NCBI GenBank assembly: GCA_964626565.1
Contig: CAZVFX010000149.1
Coordinates: 1 to 15,489 of the forward strand
Length of the DNA: 15,489 nucleotides
Direction: 5' to 3'
Source of the DNA: CAZVFX01 sp964626565
GTDB taxonomy: Bacteria; Myxococcota_A; UBA9042; CAIXZC01
Part shown: positions 12,366 through 15,489 of the stretch, one piece after another
How the letters are laid out: each line of letters opens with the position of its first letter
How positions within the stretch are numbered: the stretch's first letter is position 1
Translations under genes and position numbers: made by a program
The notes under the pieces: model-generated
Told to the model about the DNA's origin: nothing
Database searches by the model: none
Seen by the model: only the letters and a program-made list of their open reading frames with translations

Positions 12366-14438
12366 GTGCAGGGCCAGGAGCAGTTTCAAATCCCCATATC
12401 CCCCTCGGCCAGGTTGTTCCTGGTCAGCCTTCTCGTACTCTTCGTCGAACTGGCGCTGATTCGCTGGACTTCCGCCCAGATTCTCTACCTCGGCTATTTC
12501 TCCAACCTGGCTCTTATCGGCTGCATCCTGGGTATCGGCCTCGGTCTGTTCGTGTCGGAACAGCGGTTCCACTGGATCTCGGTCGCGCCCTTCGCACTGC
12601 TGGCTCTGCTGGCGTTGGTCCTGCTGGTTCGGGTGGAAGTGCTGGTGTCGGATCCGAACACCATCTATTTCACGTCGAGCTCAGGCTTCGTCGGGCTGCC
12701 GGTGTGGGCGGTGGTGCTGCCGCTGTTCGCGTTGCTCGTACTGGTCTTCATCGGACCTTCCCAGGAGGTGGGCAGGCTGTTCATCGGCCAAAAACCCCTG
12801 GTCGCGTACACCTGGAACATCGCCGGCAACCTCGCCGGCATCGCAATGTTCTGGCTCTTCTCGCTATTCTCCGTGGACGCCGCGGTGTGGTTCGCCCTGG
12901 CTGCCGTGTGTTTTCTTTTTGTTGTGCGAAAGAGCCGTTCCGGGCTTGTGCAACTGTTGGTGATGTTCATCTGCGCCGGGGTGGTCTCCGCTACAGACTA
13001 CAAAGCCATCTGGTCGCCTTACTACAGGGTGGAGGTGCACGAGGTCGAGCGGGAGACTCCGAACGTCAAACCTATGTACCGCCTGAAGGTGAACAGCATT
13101 ATCCACCAGGTGATCTCGACATTCCGGGAACGGGAGGTCTTCTACGAATTCCCGTACCGCGTGTTGCTGGAGACCCTCGAAGAAGCTCCCGAGGTGCTCA
13201 TTATCGGCGGCGGAGTAGGCACGGATGTCAGTTTCGGTCTGGCCTACGCAGCCAAACATATCGACGCAGTGGAAATCGACCCGGTAATCGCCGATTTGGG
13301 CAAAGAGTTGAATCCGGACCAGCCCTACCAGAATCCCCGCACCACGCTGATCATCGACGACGGCCGGTCGTACATGGAGAACACCGACAAGAAGTACGAC
13401 CTGGTGGCTTTCGGTCTGCCCGACTCCCTCAGCCTGGTAAGCTCCTATTCTTCGGTGCGTCTCGAGAGCTTCCTGTTCACCATGGAGTCGTTCCGCAGCG
13501 TGCGCAAGGTGATGAAGGAAGAGGCGCTGTTCGTGGCCTACAACTATTTCAGGGAGGAGTGGCTGGTCGAGCGCATCGCGGGTATGCTTGAGTTGGCGTT
13601 CGGCGAGCCGCCGGTGGTGTTGGTGCGGCCGGAGACCAATATGACGGCCGTGTTTTTCGCCGGCCCCCTCGCATCCACCGTGCCCAAGGACCTGGGCAGC
13701 AAGTTCGGATTCGAGCGCCGGGTCTACCCGTCGCCAGAGGCCGCAGCCCCCATCGCAACCGACGACTGGCCCTTCCTCTATCTCAAGAACCGTAGTCTCC
13801 CCGGACAGTACCTCTATATTCTCGGGTTCGTCTTTGGTGCGGCGCTGCTGTCCTTCTGGTTGCTGGGCCGGGGGCAAGGGCTGGCCACCGTTTTCGGCCG
13901 GAACCTTCACCTGTTCTTCACCGGCGCCGCGTTTATGCTGCTGGAAGCCGCGAGCATTGTGCGCGGCTACGTGCTGTTCGGTTCCACCTGGACCAGCAAC
14001 GCCTATGTGTTCGGCGCGTTATTGGCCCTTATTCTCCTGGCCAACTGGATAGTAATCAAGCGGCCGCCCCGGACTCCTTATCCGCTGGCCGTCCTCCTTC
14101 TCGTCTCCCTTGCCGTCGCTTACCTGGTGCCGCTGGACACGCTTCTGGGAACGGGGGCGTTGCGCTACCCGCTAATCGCTCTGCTCATGCTTTCCCCGGT
14201 CTTCTTCGCCAACCTGCTATTCGCCCGCTTCTTCCACGACTCCAAAGCGTCCCACCTGGGGCTGGCAGCCAACGTGACAGGCGCGATTCTGGGCGGCCTG
14301 GCAGAGTATTTCTCCACCGTGGTCGGATATCAGAGCCTCTATCTGCTCGCGGCCTTACTCTATGTCGGCGCAGTGGTTTCCTGGATAGTGCTGCAGGGCC
14401 GGCCTACTAAGTCAGGTGCGGCGTCACCGGCAGTTTGA
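12366..14438 (+). CDS. Polytopic membrane protein with spermidine-synthase-like domain
   Basis: 690 residues from GTG at 12366. About seven hydrophobic segments (residues 12-210) lead into a soluble domain (about 215-455), followed by about seven more to the end. The soluble part is a class I Rossmann methyltransferase/aminopropyltransferase fold. It shows GGGVGTD (281-287, nucleotide-binding loop), VEID (ending D305, ribose-binding acidic position), DDGRSY (331-336) and YDLVAFGLPDS (344-354). In genuine spermidine synthases the loop is usually GGGDG and the catalytic strand ends in xDxxDP. Here these are GGGVG and FGLPDS, so the first Asp is replaced by Gly and only the second is kept. The second membrane block contains FFTGAAFMLLEAASIVRGY, typical of the membrane-fused spermidine-synthase-like family. 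Aminopropyltransferase activity is therefore doubtful; another SAM- or nucleotide-dependent reaction at the membrane is possible. It is divergent from the 1296-aa lipoprotein gene, and its tail overlaps the histidine kinase gene by 32 bp. Confidence 0.85.
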   Translation: MQGQEQFQIPISPSARLFLVSLLVLFVELALIRWTSAQILYLGYFSNLALIGCILGIGLGLFVSEQRFHWISVAPFALLALLALVLLVRVEVLVSDPNTIYFTSSSGFVGLPVWAVVLPLFALLVLVFIGPSQEVGRLFIGQKPLVAYTWNIAGNLAGIAMFWLFSLFSVDAAVWFALAAVCFLFVVRKSRSGLVQLLVMFICAGVVSATDYKAIWSPYYRVEVHEVERETPNVKPMYRLKVNSIIHQVISTFREREVFYEFPYRVLLETLEEAPEVLIIGGGVGTDVSFGLAYAAKHIDAVEIDPVIADLGKELNPDQPYQNPRTTLIIDDGRSYMENTDKKYDLVAFGLPDSLSLVSSYSSVRLESFLFTMESFRSVRKVMKEEALFVAYNYFREEWLVERIAGMLELAFGEPPVVLVRPETNMTAVFFAGPLASTVPKDLGSKFGFERRVYPSPEAAAPIATDDWPFLYLKNRSLPGQYLYILGFVFGAALLSFWLLGRGQGLATVFGRNLHLFFTGAAFMLLEAASIVRGYVLFGSTWTSNAYVFGALLALILLANWIVIKRPPRTPYPLAVLLLVSLAVAYLVPLDTLLGTGALRYPLIALLMLSPVFFANLLFARFFHDSKASHLGLAANVTGAILGGLAEYFSTVVGYQSLYLLAALLYVGAVVSWIVLQGRPTKSGAASPAV

Positions 14439-15489
14439 GCACGAAGCAAGCTCCTTTCTCAGCGTCTGCGTCCAGCGTCAGGTCACCGCCCATGCGACTG
14501 GCCAGCCGCTTACTCAAGCTAAGCCCCAGGCCGATGCCCGGGGCGGAATAGGCCGCGTCCCGGGCCGACTTCATAAACGGCTTGAACAACCGGCGCCGAT
14601 CTTTCGGCTGAACTCCCGGCCCGTTGTCCCACACTTTCAGCAGCAGGTGTGAGCCTGCCTTGTCGGCGCACAAGCGGACCACGGAGTCCTCTTCGCCCGC
14701 GGCATACTTGCCTGCGTTGTCCACGAGATTGAACAAGATGCGCTCGATTGCCGAGCGATCCACCTCCACCCTCAAGTCGCCGGCCTCCGGGCCCATCTCC
14801 GTATTCAGTTTCATGCCGGCCTGTTCCGCCCGCCCCCGAAGCCGGTCTGCGACCTGGTCCATCAGTTCCCGGGCGCTCACTATCTCCACCGCCCCGCCCG
14901 AACGGTTTCTCTCCAGGCGAGCATAGGCGAGGACGTTCTCCACCAGGTGGCCCAGGCGGTCCGCCTCCAGGCGCAACGTCTTGAGGTAGTGCCCTTGCTC
15001 CTCCGCCGGCACCATGCCTGCTTCCAGCATCTCCGCGTACATTCTGAACGTGGTCAGCGGTGTGCGCAGTTCGTGGGTCACCGCGGACACAAAAGCGCCC
15101 CGGCGCTCGCTCAACATCACCGCACTGCGCAGCACCACGCCCACGGCCAGAACCGCCAGCAGCATGCACGCCCAGCCGATAATGAGAGAGATCCTGATCG
15201 GGGACAATCTGCCGTTGGGGTCAACCGCCGGATCGCCCGGCAGCAGGCGCACCGGGAGGGAGGCAAGAATGCGGGAGTCGCCCGCTGCAGATGCAGGGTC
15301 CACCGCCTCGAGACGAGCGGCAGGGAGCAGGTCTCCCAGCCCGCTGAGCAGCAGTTGGCCCAGGGATGGCCAGTCGAGCCAGCACCCCTGGACATAGGTC
15401 TCTGCGCCCACGGTGACCCGCCGCGCCAGCAGCAACGCGTCGCCGGCCCAGATGGGCCTCATTACGCCCCGCACAATATTGCCTGGGTC
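14407..15489 (-). CDS. Sensor histidine kinase (N-terminus outside window)
   Basis: The last 360 residues are visible. The frame stays open to base 15489, so the start lies beyond the window; the in-frame GTG at 15474 is not a convincing start. About 90 residues of a probable periplasmic sensor region come first, then a transmembrane segment (SLIIGWACMLLAVLAVGVVL). The dimerisation/phosphoacceptor helix follows almost at once, with no clear HAMP domain: H-box FVSAVTHELRTPLTTFRMY, phosphorylated His at codon 15073-15075. The catalytic ATPase domain has N-box FNLVDNAGKYA (Asn codon 14716-14718), G1 DNGPGV (Asp codon 14626-14628), F-box RRLFKPFMK and G2 GIGLGLSLSKRL. All key residues are present, so the kinase should be active. 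No response regulator is in the window; it may lie upstream beyond the right edge. Two TAG stops stand in tandem. The signal sensed is unknown. Confidence 0.93.
   Translation of the reverse strand, partial: DPGNIVRGVMRPIWAGDALLLARRVTVGAETYVQGCWLDWPSLGQLLLSGLGDLLPAARLEAVDPASAAGDSRILASLPVRLLPGDPAVDPNGRLSPIRISLIIGWACMLLAVLAVGVVLRSAVMLSERRGAFVSAVTHELRTPLTTFRMYAEMLEAGMVPAEEQGHYLKTLRLEADRLGHLVENVLAYARLERNRSGGAVEIVSARELMDQVADRLRGRAEQAGMKLNTEMGPEAGDLRVEVDRSAIERILFNLVDNAGKYAAGEEDSVVRLCADKAGSHLLLKVWDNGPGVQPKDRRRLFKPFMKSARDAAYSAPGIGLGLSLSKRLASRMGGDLTLDADAEKGACFVLKLPVTPHLT

Noticed and set aside
12323..13591. 422-codon plus-strand open frame in another reading frame
   Set aside because: It overlaps the membrane spermidine-synthase-like gene, which has clear hydrophobic segments, nucleotide-binding motifs and a strong ribosome site. 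This frame is Arg/Gly/His-rich noise.
12864..13910. 348-codon minus-strand open frame
   Set aside because: It is antisense to the catalytic domain of the membrane gene and has no recognisable features.

Overview
The window is GC-rich bacterial DNA dominated by four large minus-strand genes for exported, extremely Cys- and Asp-rich modular proteins, which fill about the first 12.2 kb. A membrane-embedded spermidine-synthase-like gene on the plus strand follows, then the tail of a sensor histidine kinase on the minus strand. The modules (CDDGDxC-type cysteine repeats, MopE-type CDGxDNDCDGxxD metal-binding motifs, CxNGxDDDxDGxxDCxDxDC linkers, CGNGVC...DCGxC units, PPC-like domains, dockerin-like calcium loops) are typical of big secreted proteins in Myxococcota/Bradymonadota-type deltaproteobacterial lineages and some Planctomycetota. 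I favour a deltaproteobacterial or myxobacteria-like organism, probably uncultured, but cannot fix the rank.

Layout of the minus-strand block, in transcription order: (A) 12211-8321, lipoprotein with a Cys-rich stalk, nine Asp-rich linkers and six PPC-like beta-sandwich repeats; (B) 8218-5519, secreted protein with a split N-terminal dockerin-like region, two MopE motifs and a C-terminal array of about 130 cysteines made of two alternating module types; (C) 5421-2233, lipoprotein with two cohesin-like beta-sandwich domains separated and preceded by Cys-rich modules; (D) 2184 to beyond base 1, paralogue of B at its N-terminus but ending in a long tandem array of 29-residue Cys repeats that runs off the window. 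A and B each have a plausible sigma70-like promoter with the same -10 hexamer. C and D show no clear promoter and probably depend on upstream transcription, with a nested hairpin lying between B and C.

The most interesting reading is that B and D (dockerin-like, no membrane anchor) could dock onto C (lipid-anchored, cohesin-like). That would make a calcium-dependent, non-cellulosomal cell-surface assembly whose working parts are disulfide-rich repeat arrays rather than enzymes. The domain assignments come from reading motifs and internal alignments by eye; the interaction itself is inference. No catalytic domain is visible in any of the four proteins.

Right of a 154-bp divergent intergenic region, the plus-strand gene (12366-14438) encodes about 14 membrane segments around a soluble spermidine-synthase-like Rossmann domain whose key acidic positions are altered. 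Its 3' end overlaps by 32 bp, tail to tail, the minus-strand histidine kinase (14407 to beyond 15489). No tRNA, rRNA, insertion sequence, CRISPR array or intrinsic terminator was seen, and no stretch over 300 bases lacks a gene; all intergenic gaps are 48-154 bp.
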